DNA from: RGIG1995 sp045652425
Lineage (GTDB): Bacteria; Bacillota; Clostridia; Oscillospirales; CAG-272
Direction: 5' to 3'
NCBI GenBank assembly: GCA_045652425.1
Contig: JAZRUG010000027.1
Span: forward strand, 1-64,000
DNA: 64,000 nt
In this document: piece after piece, positions 26,482 to 34,843 of the stretch
Layout of the letters: each line of letters starts with the position of its first letter
Numbering within the stretch: position 1 is the first letter of the stretch
Notes under the pieces: model-generated
Seen by the model: only the letters and a program-made list of their open reading frames with translations
Databases searched by the model: none
Told to the model about the DNA's origin: nothing
Translations under genes and position numbers: made by a program

Positions 26482-26788
26482 TGGATTTCTCAATTTTTCG
26501 GGAAACATCATAATTTTTATAATGTTTATATGTAATCATTATAAGTTATAAGATTTATATTAATTATATAATTAATAAGATTACTAGAGAATCATATAAA
26601 TCTTGAGTCTTAAACAGAGTGATAAAAATGGTTTGAATTGAAAAGAGTTATCCTTAAAAGTTATAGTGATTTTGAAAAAGTTAGATAAATAATAATGATT
26701 GTTGGTTGCAAATTCTTTTTAAAAGATTTTCTTGCTTTAGTTTCAAAAGTTCCATATTCTTTAAATGTCTTAATGACTTACATTTAGT
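26482..26788. other. AT-rich spacer between leader A and the recombinase 5' region
   Basis: About 300 nt with no convincing gene. The corresponding stretch in the second copy (61470-61730) is equally AT-rich but hardly alignable. Confidence 0.5.
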
Positions 26789-27184
26789 GAAGGAGGAATT
26801 TTTAACTTTATTACACACACATCAATTTTAAACGAAGGTGGAATTTTTAAACCGACCAAAAGGTCAAAACCTATTACTGTTGTTCTTCGCACCATTTGAA
26901 TAAGACACAATAAGAGCAACAGTAATATTGTCAATCTTAATTCGTTATTGCTATATGAATTGGTTGACACTCCACCGATGAGGGTGGGTTTGGGCAACAG
27001 GAAATGTCCGTTGCCTGTTTGGTAGGCATAAGGCCTGCTTATTCTGAACAAATAGCAATCACGGGCGAAAACATCGGTTTCGCTTCAAAAAATCGTTATC
27101 GTTGTCGTCATTAACGAGCGGCGACAGTCGCTTGTTAATGACGATAACCCCAAAAAACACTTTTACAGAAAGGAGTAAACCATT
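26789..27184 (+). ncRNA. Structured 5' region of the tyrosine recombinase
   Basis: About 395 nt with the same order of parts as the truncated copy at 61113-61467. Parts: two repeats GAAGGAGGAATT (26789) and GAAGGTGGAATT (26834); a hairpin GACC-AAAA-GGTC (26854-26865); a 16-bp stem (26872-26887 with 26912-26927); the conserved GTCAATCTTAAT (26930); a domain closed by ATTGCTAT/ATAGCAAT (26947-27059) holding two hairpins; and a long hairpin (27095-27148) just before the ribosome site. Stems are kept while their sequences change between the copies, which argues for RNA or single-strand DNA structure. I do not recognise the class. Confidence 0.65.
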
Positions 27185-28180
27185 GTGGGCAAGAAAAAAT
27201 CGTTATTCTATCAGTTTCAGTCGTCTATAAATGATTCTGAAAGTGGGCATAAGAAATTTGTAGACAAACATTCCCAAAAGTCGCAGACAGAACAAGAATC
27301 TCAACCTTGGAGAATCTACAGCTTCTCGGCAAAAAGCAATCTGCTTGATACTGCACATAATTTAAGTGGTTATTTAAAAGAGCAATACGGCATATCAAAA
27401 GTTAAGGAAATTTCTTCTGATATGTGCCAATCGTGGCTGGACCATTGTGCAAAAAACGGGTGCAGTATCGCCACCCTTAATTGTTATAGCTCAAATTTGA
27501 AAAAGTTGGCGTTCGTTATTAATAGGCACTTCGGATTGCACACCGATTTTTCTACAACGGTTAAACACGAATTGGTTATAGATAAAACGAGCCCACGCGA
27601 GTTTGCCCTTTCAAAAGAAGAAATTGAAATGGTAAAGGCATCAATCGTTAAACCCTGTAATTCAAGTAACTATTTCCTTTTCTCGTCATTCTGTGCAACA
27701 AGAATAAATAGTGTCGAAAAGCTTATGTGCCGTGATTTGACGTTCGGCAAGGATTATTCCGTCACGGTCAGAATCCTCGGCGATAAGGGAAATAAGGACC
27801 GTACAATTACAGTTCAAGACAAAGAGTTTTACAAACTATGCCGTTCCCTCGTTTCAAATAAGAATGCCGATACATTACTTTTTGGAGGAATTAAAAAAGG
27901 GTCTGCGAATAGATGGTTAAATAGGCGCTTGCATCGTTTGGGCCTAACTGTTAAATCACAGACGATTGGTGGCAAATCAATTTTCAAAACAGGAAATCAC
28001 TCGGTTAGAAAATTTGCGATTCAGGAGTATTGCCAAAAGCAATATAATTACTATCTTGAACAAGGTTTTTCACCCGATGCCGCCAAAGCACAGGCCGAAA
28101 AGGATTCCTGTATTAGATTGGGCCACGGGTCTGAAGGTCGCAGCGATATCATTAAAATATACCTGTCGGCAGGCTCGTAA
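27185..28180 (+). CDS. Tyrosine-type site-specific recombinase
   Basis: A 331-aa tyrosine recombinase, which breaks and rejoins DNA through a covalent tyrosine intermediate. An N-terminal SAM-like core-binding domain (about 50-130) precedes the catalytic domain with FCATRINSVEKL (Arg I), HSVRK (His-Arg), RLGHG and the nucleophile in IIKIYLSAGS at the extreme C-terminus. The distance from HSVR to LGH is about 14 residues longer than in XerC/D types. GTG 27185 follows AGAAAGGAGTAAACCATT. A truncated relative lies at 60876-61112. It may be a module separate from the serine recombinase that moves element 1. Confidence 0.9.
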   Translation: MGKKKSLFYQFQSSINDSESGHKKFVDKHSQKSQTEQESQPWRIYSFSAKSNLLDTAHNLSGYLKEQYGISKVKEISSDMCQSWLDHCAKNGCSIATLNCYSSNLKKLAFVINRHFGLHTDFSTTVKHELVIDKTSPREFALSKEEIEMVKASIVKPCNSSNYFLFSSFCATRINSVEKLMCRDLTFGKDYSVTVRILGDKGNKDRTITVQDKEFYKLCRSLVSNKNADTLLFGGIKKGSANRWLNRRLHRLGLTVKSQTIGGKSIFKTGNHSVRKFAIQEYCQKQYNYYLEQGFSPDAAKAQAEKDSCIRLGHGSEGRSDIIKIYLSAGS

Positions 28181-28199
28181 AACTTTTTTTACCAAACTA

Positions 28200-28227
28200 T
28201 TGACAAATTAAAAAATATCATTATATT
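28200..28227 (+). promoter_or_regulatory. Promoter of the SSB-like gene
   Basis: TTGACA (28200-28205) and TATATT (28222-28227) are 16 nt apart. Confidence 0.65.
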
Positions 28228-28276
28228 TTATTATAGGAGTGATAAAAACACACCAATTTGTTGCTGTGTTTCTATA

Positions 28277-28310
28277 TTTTTGGAGGAATTAAATACTTTT
28301 TGGAGGAATT
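28277..28310 (+). repeat. Tandem TTTTTGGAGGAATT repeat in the SSB-like leader
   Basis: TTTTTGGAGGAATT occurs at 28277-28290 and again at 28297-28310, a 20-nt period. Each looks like a ribosome site but no start codon follows. GGAGGAATT also opens the recombinase 5' region at 26789 and 26834. Confidence 0.7.
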
Positions 28311-28359
28311 GTACACCAAGAAAGGCATTGGTCTGTCTTGGTGCGATTCCTCTTTTTTT
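28303..28359 (+). terminator. Attenuator-like terminator before the SSB-like gene
   Basis: GAGGAAT (28303-28309) plus CACCAAGA (28314-28321) pair with TCTTGGTG (28336-28343) plus ATTCCTC (28346-28352), followed by a seven-T run. It lies between promoter and gene, so transcription must read through it. The first GGAGGAATT copy could compete for ATTCCTC. Confidence 0.7.
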
Positions 28360-28389
28360 ATCTAATTCTGACGAAAGGAGAACAAAGCA

Positions 28390-28839
28390 ATGGCAAATAT
28401 TAACCCTATTAAGATTTTTCAAAAAGATAATGCCAAAGAAGAATATTATGCCTTTTCGGGTTATGTAAAAAGTGTTACTGACCGAGGAACGTATAATTCT
28501 GTTTCGTTCAAGGCCAATTTAGAAGATAGTGGAATAGATGCTCCACTTGTTTCTGTAAGATGCTTTGAGCAGAAAATAGGGGTCAATCATAAAAAATTGG
28601 TTGAAAATGCAAAAGGCAGATTTGTTACGATTTTTGCAATATCAAGTTTTTACAATGGTAAAACAAATTATATTGCAAGGCATATCGTTCTTGCACCAAG
28701 AGAATTTACCGAATCAACCAACCCAATTATTGACGAGACTCCCGTTGCCGATATTCCCGAACAGGTTGCTGAACCCGAAACGGAATCTGAGCAATTATCT
28801 TTATTTGATGGCATTGACGATAATTCGTTACCATTTTAA
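28390..28839 (+). CDS. SSB-like single-stranded DNA-binding protein
   Basis: A 149-aa protein with an OB-fold-like first part (SGYVKSVTDRG, VSFKANLED, VSVRCFEQKIG, RFVTIFAISSFYNGKTNYIA), an acidic proline-rich linker and the tip LFDGIDDNSLPF. The tip resembles the DDxLPF tail by which SSBs recruit partners. The fold assignment is by pattern, as the body differs from the chromosomal SSB. It is probably an element-encoded SSB used in replication or recombination of element 1. ATG 28390 follows AAAGGAGAACAAAGCA. Confidence 0.6.
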   Translation: MANINPIKIFQKDNAKEEYYAFSGYVKSVTDRGTYNSVSFKANLEDSGIDAPLVSVRCFEQKIGVNHKKLVENAKGRFVTIFAISSFYNGKTNYIARHIVLAPREFTESTNPIIDETPVADIPEQVAEPETESEQLSLFDGIDDNSLPF

Positions 28840-28895
28840 TTAAACAATCAGCCTCCGTTTTGGTCGGCAATGGTCGGGGAAATGGTGGCTGACAT

Positions 28896-29108
28896 TTGAA
28901 AATACACGCGCTATACTTTAAAAAACTTGTAAAGGAGGTAATTAAAATAGGCAGTAGCAGCGAATACAAGGTGTACGCTGCTTTGAGAATGATTGAACAA
29001 TTAACGGATGATGAATTACTACCAAGGTACATCTTTAAGAATATTTTGAAAGACTATGAAAACATAGTCGATACTACCAAGTTTAATACAAACGAAAAAA
29101 CTAATTAA
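28896..29108 (+). CDS. Small hypothetical protein of element 1
   Basis: An open frame of 70 codons ending 12 nt before the serine recombinase. I do not recognise it. The frame starts at a TTG without a site. The only good ribosome site, AAAGGAGGTAATTAAA, lies inside it at about 28931 and is followed by ATAGGCAGTAGC, so the natural start may be the non-standard ATA at about 28947 or an ATG has been lost. The resulting short protein is charged and helical (KVYAALRMIEQLTDDELLP). Confidence 0.45.
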   Translation: MKIHALYFKKLVKEVIKIGSSSEYKVYAALRMIEQLTDDELLPRYIFKNILKDYENIVDTTKFNTNEKTN

Positions 29109-29120
29109 GGAGAATCAATT

Positions 29121-30842
29121 ATGAATAAAAAAATAAGAGTGGCAATATATGCAAGAGTATCAACCAAGCACGAAGCTCAAATGTTGGCTTTGGAAAATCA
29201 GGTTGAATGGTACAAAAGACTTTTTGAAAGATATCCCGATTGGGAGTTGTACGAAATGTATACCGATGAAGGCATAACTGCCACATCTACCAAAAAAAGA
29301 GCCGACTTCAACAGAATGATTGCAGATGCTTATGCCAATAAGTTTGATTTAATCGTTACAAGAGAAGTATCAAGATTTGCCCGAAACATACTTGATGCCA
29401 TTGGTTATGCACGCGAATTAAGAAAGGTAAAAAAATACATCTTTTTTGTAACAGATTTTATTGACACCCGTGAGGATGATTATGAAACCAAATTGGCATA
29501 CATTTCTTCTATCGCACAAGAAGAATCTCGTAAAACATCCATTAGAGCAAAATGCGGTCAACAGATTTCAATGGAAAAAGGTGTGATTTACGGAAACGGA
29601 AATATTTTAGGGTATGACCGTAAAGTAACCCCTATTGACGAAAAGAACAAAATCGTTGAAATGGTTATTAACCCCGAACAAGCACAGACAGTTAAAATGA
29701 TTTTTGATTGGTACTTGGGTGGCTGGGGTCTTGAAAAAATCAAGTACGAGTTAGAAATGGCGGGCCGATTAACTGCTACGGGTAAAAGCAAATGGTTTGT
29801 TTCTGTAATTTCCAAAACTCTTAAAAACCCCTTCTATTGCGGAAAGATTGTTTATCGCAAACAATATGTACCTGAATATTTGGAGCAAAAAAAGGTGGTG
29901 AACTACGGCGATGTTGAAAACATAGTCGTAGAGGGTAAGCACGAACCCATTATCAGCAAGGAAGATTTTGACCGTGTGCAAGAGAAATTAGGCGCCCGAA
30001 GACAAGAAATGCCGTACGTCAAGACAGGCAGATTACCAAAGGGCATAAGACCACCCACAAGTGTTTGGTGTACCTTGTTGAGATGTGTTTGCGGTCATAA
30101 GTTTAACCGTCGCAAATGGAATCGTTCTGCCGTTGGTACACAGTATGGTTATCAATGTTACGATAGCATCCACACAGGGACCGTACAGACACGACAGAAC
30201 AAAGGACTTTCAACTGACGATGTTTGCGACACCCCGATGATTCAGGAGTGGAAATTGCAAATGATGGCGAAAGCAATCTTTGATAATGCACCTCTTGAAA
30301 TTGATGATATTATTGCACTTGCTTCTTCTATGATAGAAAAGCATATCAACGATGCCCCTGACGATGTTAAAAATAATAGTAAGGTCATTGAAGAGATACA
30401 AGCAAAAATCAGCAAGTTGCAAAAGAGAGTTGAAGGCTTGATTTTAATGCGAGCAGATGGCGAAATATCAAAAGAAATGTATCTAAACCAAAAGGAACAG
30501 ACAGAAAGCGAAATAAAGGCATTAGAAGGCAAGTTAGAAAAAGTTATATCTAATGATACCCCTATTGTTGAAAAGTCTTCTGAAAGCATTGCAGAGCGAT
30601 TGACAGTGTTAAAGAATGCCTTAAACACTTATGCAGTCTTTGACACGGAAAATGATGTTCCCGACAAAATTGTTGATGCCTTTGTTGAAAAGGTTGTCGT
30701 TTCAAAAGATAGTTTTGATTGGTATTTGCGATATGCACCCGAAACCGCAGTTAATTGTAATGTTGAGGGCAGAAAAGGAAAGGCAAATGTTACGTTTGCA
30801 CCAAATACCCCCTTTACTTCTTCTCAACACAGGCTGCTATAA
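29121..30842 (+). CDS. Large serine recombinase (integrase of element 1)
   Basis: A 573-aa large serine recombinase. The N-terminal resolvase domain has VAIYARVSTKHEAQ with the nucleophile Ser14 and the LIVTREVSRFARN active-site strand. A recombinase domain with KWFVSVISKTLKNPFYCGK, a zinc-ribbon region starting CTLLRCVCGHKF, and a coiled coil (about 415-475) follow. Such enzymes join attP and attB without host factors and need a directionality factor to excise. Its last codons AGG CTG CTA TAA lie inside attachment copy 2, so the present stop comes from the target side. The likely original C-terminus is at 24021-24170. Confidence 0.93.
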   Translation: MNKKIRVAIYARVSTKHEAQMLALENQVEWYKRLFERYPDWELYEMYTDEGITATSTKKRADFNRMIADAYANKFDLIVTREVSRFARNILDAIGYARELRKVKKYIFFVTDFIDTREDDYETKLAYISSIAQEESRKTSIRAKCGQQISMEKGVIYGNGNILGYDRKVTPIDEKNKIVEMVINPEQAQTVKMIFDWYLGGWGLEKIKYELEMAGRLTATGKSKWFVSVISKTLKNPFYCGKIVYRKQYVPEYLEQKKVVNYGDVENIVVEGKHEPIISKEDFDRVQEKLGARRQEMPYVKTGRLPKGIRPPTSVWCTLLRCVCGHKFNRRKWNRSAVGTQYGYQCYDSIHTGTVQTRQNKGLSTDDVCDTPMIQEWKLQMMAKAIFDNAPLEIDDIIALASSMIEKHINDAPDDVKNNSKVIEEIQAKISKLQKRVEGLILMRADGEISKEMYLNQKEQTESEIKALEGKLEKVISNDTPIVEKSSESIAERLTVLKNALNTYAVFDTENDVPDKIVDAFVEKVVVSKDSFDWYLRYAPETAVNCNVEGRKGKANVTFAPNTPFTSSQHRLL

Positions 30843-30856
30843 AGGAAAGCAAGTAA
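30830..30856 (+). other. Attachment site copy 2 (element 1 / element 2 junction)
   Basis: CAGGCTGC continues as codons for AIKESK and stop, i.e. a full PPDK tail (QAAIKESK) detached from ppdK. To the left lies the serine recombinase gene, to the right element 2. Confidence 0.8.
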
Positions 30857-30943
30857 GATTTCAAAAAGCCAGTATTCATGTGGGTTTTCAGGCATTCTGA
30901 TCGCCACGAAAATCACTTGAAATACAGCGACTAACCAAGCAAT

Positions 30944-30980
30944 AAACACCCCGTGTTGAATCGAACACGGGGTGTTTTCA
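30944..30980 (+). terminator. Terminator at the left end of element 2
   Basis: A perfect 14-bp stem (30944-30957 with 30964-30977) ending in TTTT; each attachment copy is followed by a terminator of different sequence. Confidence 0.85.
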
Positions 30981-31048
30981 TTATAGAATAGAACCAATCA
31001 ACAGAAGTCAATCACTATTTGAATTTTGTTTACCAATAATCTATGGTC

Positions 31049-31681
31049 TTAAATTACTTTTTCTTTGTATTCAAATGAATAATATAAAACGCCTTCAAAA
31101 TTCTTTAATTTAAACACTTGAAACCACATATGCCCATCAATATCATCATAGTTTATAACAATATCTTTTGTGTATCCCGAACTGTCTTTTTCAAACTCAC
31201 TTCCTGAAAGTTTGATGTGATTGTCAATATCTTTATATGAAAAATTGACAAGTTTCGATTCGTTAGATTTTAGAGAATCGGCAAACAAAGTATTATTAAC
31301 AATTACCGATGTTATTGGATAGTTGCCAATGTTTTGAATTATTATTGAAAAAGAATTTTTATCAATTAAAACACCGTTTAGCGATAGTGAAAATCGTGGC
31401 GAAATCGCTTCCTCGCGTTGCTTTTTTTCGCTTTCGGACTCTTTTCTGTTGTGATAATCAGTTTGCAATATAGAAATAACACTGACACATAAGGTTCCTG
31501 CAAACGACAGATACCCTCCTACAAAGGCAAGCCAATCTCTTCTCTCTAAATTAATGCCAGCTGGAATTAAGCCTTTACCTTTAAAAATAAAATATATAAC
31601 AATAAATCCTACTAGCACTAGCAGCATTGTTACCAATAAAATCCACTTATATGTTTTGATGAATGATTTGTTATTTTTCAT
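31049..31681 (-). CDS. Hypothetical membrane protein, last gene of the SPFH-TIR operon
   Basis: A 210-aa protein with two membrane segments (about 13-34 and 48-68), a short charged coil (RKESESEKKQREE) and a C-terminal beta-rich domain of about 120 residues. I do not recognise the family. ATG 31681 follows ATAGGAGATATATGT, 55 nt behind the TIR gene, so it probably belongs to the same operon. The beta-rich part may be a ligand-binding or structural domain on the cytosolic side. Confidence 0.6.
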   Translation of the reverse strand: MKNNKSFIKTYKWILLVTMLLVLVGFIVIYFIFKGKGLIPAGINLERRDWLAFVGGYLSFAGTLCVSVISILQTDYHNRKESESEKKQREEAISPRFSLSLNGVLIDKNSFSIIIQNIGNYPITSVIVNNTLFADSLKSNESKLVNFSYKDIDNHIKLSGSEFEKDSSGYTKDIVINYDDIDGHMWFQVFKLKNFEGVLYYSFEYKEKVI

Positions 31682-31736
31682 ACATATATCTCCTATAAAT
31701 ACAAGCCATAGGGTAAGCTCCGGCTTGTAGATATCA

Positions 31737-33791
31737 TTAATTACCTACAGGAATAGAAATACGATCTATATAACTATCGTCTTCTGCGTTGTAAAACTCG
31801 ATAGTGAATATTCCGTTATACGAACTCGTGCCTTCGCTCCATTCACAACCAAAATACGAACCATCATACTTGTCTTCCCAATACCAGTTAGATGTAGATT
31901 TGCTACCGCTTGGCCATTGAGTTGTGTGATACATTGTTATTGACTTCCCGGGTTCACCGCCAGTAATTAAAAACTGCATATGCAAATACTTAGTTTCTTT
32001 AGGGATAGAAGATAATTTGGTATCCCAGTCGTCAGAACCGGTGTTGCAACAGTCAAGTTCAATATTCCATGCATATAAATCTTTGAACAATTCTGCGGAA
32101 TCTTTATAATTCTCCGCTTTTAATGCCTTGAGATATTCATAGGTTGTTTGATCTTCATTGTAATAGTTCTCTTTTACATAACCATATTGACACTTCAAAG
32201 CCATTTCTGCACTATCCTTATATGTACTATTCGAAAAATAGTAATATGCAGATTCGTAATTGCCGTTATTATAACTATCAACAGCATAATTATATTCCAA
32301 AAGCGGTTGAACAAAAATAGCATAAAGAACAATTCCTATGATAATGAATGGCGCTATAATTGCAGCAACTTTTAATCTTTTCTTTGTTTTAATCGCCTCT
32401 TCTTCTGCCGACTTTAAATCTTTAATTCTTTCATTACAACGTGAAATATATATTTCAGCGTTTTCATAATCGAAAATGCTTTCAAACATCACTTTGGCTT
32501 TTTCAATATCACTAGGATTGTCGGATGAAAGTAAATCCCTGGCTTGATTATAAATCTTTTCTTGCTGCGTATTATTTACGTATTCTGCAGAACTCGTTAA
32601 AAATCCCTTTAAGTCTTTATCAGCAAATCTCACCGCCTTGGTATAATTGGGGTTGTGAGAGAAAATAACCGTACTTTTTTTAAGGGCATCTTTTGAGGAC
32701 ATTTTTATTTCAACAAGGAGTTTAACCAAATATGCTTCTGCACACTCGGGGTTTATATCCAGTGCCTTTTCGGCATATTTTTCCGCAGAACTCCAATCCT
32801 TATCCTCGAGAGATAAATAAGCACGTTTAATTAATGCTGATGTATCGTTTTGATTAACGGTAACGGAATTATTGGTTACGATAGAACTGTTTTCTGACTG
32901 GTTGACAATCTTCTTGATGCCTCGAATAAGGTCCTGCATAAAGCCCAGTTTGGACATATCCTGTGCTTGAAGATGCGAAAACTCTTCCGGCAAATCGTAG
33001 GGATCCATATCGCGATAAGCGGGTATGAGTGTTTTCTTATCTCCGTTTTTAATAAGTGCTAAGTATCTTGACCATTCATTTTTTACCCAAACTGCATTAA
33101 AATACTCTTGCTTTGTGCCTATAACAACCATAGCTTTTGAACTATTTAGAGCGGCAAAAATATATGGTTCATAAGCAGTGCCTAATTTGTCTTCAAGTGT
33201 AATGCGGGAAAAGAAAACTTTGAATCCTTCTTGGGTGAGTTGATGATAAAGGTCATTAGCCAAAACGGAATCCTGAGTTCTTCTGCCATTGTTGTCAGTT
33301 TCTTTATAGCAGATAAAAACATCAAAAGGATCTTCTTTTTGAGAAATAGCAAGAATACCCTTCTGTATTTCATTTATGGTTTCGGCTTCTTCTTCATAAA
33401 TAACTTTCTGAGAACTATCGGCATACTGCAATGCTAATTTATAATTGTCATCATCAAATATTGATGTGAATTGGGCACGATTGACAGTGGGCACACGCTT
33501 ATGCGAAGTAGGATCTTCTACATATTCGATACCATACCGGCAAAGAACCAAGGACCAATATGCTTCCGCATCTGTAGCATCCTCATTTAGTATTTGCTCA
33601 TAAATTCCTGTTGCTTTATCATATTCATTGCTTCTACGAAAATGATTTGCACGATCATAAAGATTTGAGATTTTATCGTCGTTGAGTCTCGGAAGAGTTT
33701 GTACAGTACCACAATATTCACAAGTTGCAACGGTTTCATTGTTATTTACATCTAATGCGCCGCCGCACATTTTGCATTTAAAAACAGCCAT
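31737..33791 (-). CDS. Zinc-ribbon / TIR-domain / TPR membrane protein
   Basis: A 684-aa multidomain protein. A zinc ribbon uses Cys6, 9, 24 and 27. Residues about 154-297 form a TIR domain with DPFDVFICYKETD, FKVFFSRITLE and the putative catalytic Glu208 in GTAYEPYIFAAL. Bacterial TIR domains often cleave NAD in antiphage defence. TPR-like repeats follow (about 325-460), then one membrane segment near 475-495 and a C-terminal beta domain of about 190 residues. ATG 33791 follows AAAAAGGAGAAATAAAT and lies 2 nt after the upstream gene. A role in defence or stress signalling is inference. Confidence 0.82.
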   Translation of the reverse strand: MAVFKCKMCGGALDVNNNETVATCEYCGTVQTLPRLNDDKISNLYDRANHFRRSNEYDKATGIYEQILNEDATDAEAYWSLVLCRYGIEYVEDPTSHKRVPTVNRAQFTSIFDDDNYKLALQYADSSQKVIYEEEAETINEIQKGILAISQKEDPFDVFICYKETDNNGRRTQDSVLANDLYHQLTQEGFKVFFSRITLEDKLGTAYEPYIFAALNSSKAMVVIGTKQEYFNAVWVKNEWSRYLALIKNGDKKTLIPAYRDMDPYDLPEEFSHLQAQDMSKLGFMQDLIRGIKKIVNQSENSSIVTNNSVTVNQNDTSALIKRAYLSLEDKDWSSAEKYAEKALDINPECAEAYLVKLLVEIKMSSKDALKKSTVIFSHNPNYTKAVRFADKDLKGFLTSSAEYVNNTQQEKIYNQARDLLSSDNPSDIEKAKVMFESIFDYENAEIYISRCNERIKDLKSAEEEAIKTKKRLKVAAIIAPFIIIGIVLYAIFVQPLLEYNYAVDSYNNGNYESAYYYFSNSTYKDSAEMALKCQYGYVKENYYNEDQTTYEYLKALKAENYKDSAELFKDLYAWNIELDCCNTGSDDWDTKLSSIPKETKYLHMQFLITGGEPGKSITMYHTTQWPSGSKSTSNWYWEDKYDGSYFGCEWSEGTSSYNGIFTIEFYNAEDDSYIDRISIPVGN

Positions 33792-33793
33792 AT

Positions 33794-34753
33794 TTATTTC
33801 TCCTTTTTGTATTTACTAACTTTGTTACAATTGATAAGCATCAACAAATAAAAGATCATCGCCAAGAAACAGAATGCTATTTGGGCCAATTCAAATATAC
33901 TATAACCTCCCACTATACCGAAAAAACCATATAAAAAACCATATAAAAGAGGAATGACAAACACAACGAATCGTAGCATTTTTTTCTTTAACAGCGATTT
34001 TTGAAAAGCATTTAGTAATGTGAAAAGTACAAAAACTGCTATCATAATTATTTCTAGTATATAGGAATAACCTCCTGAAAGTGCTCTCAAAAGTTCATGT
34101 ATAGTCAATATAGCCCACATAACTGTAATTGCGCCCTTTTCTCTTTTAAATACAAAGATACTCAATAGAAACAAAACTATACCCATTACCGTTTGAGGTA
34201 TAATATATCTTATCTGCGTACCCCATGAGTTGTATTGAATGGCACGAAGTATAGCAACAATGCTGCTTAGTATAAATAAAACACCTGAAGCTATAGCGAA
34301 GCCCTTGATAGATTTTTTTGTTTTTGTGGAACCGCTTTCTGTAAATCCAAAGCTTGAATTTATTTCGATAATCGTGGCATTATCTTTTGCAAGAGCATCT
34401 ATAAGTTCCGTATCTTCCAATTTTTGAATAGCTTTATAGTTTTTACTTTCATCAAAAGGCTCTCTAAGTTTTTTTAACTCGCTTTGTTTTTGGCATTGTG
34501 TTTCTGCAAGAAGTTTACCTAAATATGCTCCTGAACAATTTTTATCAACTTTTAAAACCTTATCGCATATTTTATCGACTTTATCCCAATCTTTGTACAA
34601 TAAACTTTCAAAGGCTTCATCTAACAAAACTTCGATCTCACTTTTTTCTTCGTTCTGTATTTCTTGAATATTACCACAAGACTCACAAAGCAATTTTCCG
34701 TCTTTCTCGACTAATGCGGTGTTACCGCATGCTTCACACTTTTGTCCGTTCAT
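33794..34753 (-). CDS. Zinc-ribbon membrane protein
   Basis: A 319-aa protein with an N-terminal zinc ribbon (CEACGN, then CESCGN), a short helical TPR-like part resembling that of the next gene (SLLYKDWDKVDKICDKVLKV), and about six or seven membrane segments in the second half. I know no named function. The shared ribbon and repeat suggest it works with the TIR protein encoded 2 nt downstream. ATG 34753 follows AAGAGGAAATAGA; the longer frame has no site. Confidence 0.72.
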   Translation of the reverse strand: MNGQKCEACGNTALVEKDGKLLCESCGNIQEIQNEEKSEIEVLLDEAFESLLYKDWDKVDKICDKVLKVDKNCSGAYLGKLLAETQCQKQSELKKLREPFDESKNYKAIQKLEDTELIDALAKDNATIIEINSSFGFTESGSTKTKKSIKGFAIASGVLFILSSIVAILRAIQYNSWGTQIRYIIPQTVMGIVLFLLSIFVFKREKGAITVMWAILTIHELLRALSGGYSYILEIIMIAVFVLFTLLNAFQKSLLKKKMLRFVVFVIPLLYGFLYGFFGIVGGYSIFELAQIAFCFLAMIFYLLMLINCNKVSKYKKEK

Positions 34754-34843
34754 TCTATTTCCTCTTTTCAAATAATGCCGTCGCTGAAGCATTCGCAGTT
34801 CCTTCAACAATACCTCTTAAACAGCTAATAGTCATTTAAATTC

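Larger units (their letters stand above)
24021..30836 (+). mobile_element. Integrated element 1 (serine-recombinase element in ppdK)
   Basis: About 6.8 kb between attachment copies 1 and 2. It holds the detached recombinase tail, an AMP-dependent synthetase with leader RNA A, a tyrosine recombinase with structured 5' region, an SSB-like protein, a small protein and the large serine recombinase at the right end. There are no conjugation genes, so it resembles a small integrative element rather than a full ICE. The boundaries are set by the 8-nt core and are exact only to within that core. Confidence 0.75.

Noticed and set aside
26770..27051. A 93-codon minus-strand frame containing two near-identical LKIPPS peptides
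   Set aside because: The peptide repeat only reflects the DNA repeat GAAGGWGGAATTTTTAA; no ribosome site, and the DNA is better explained as structured RNA.
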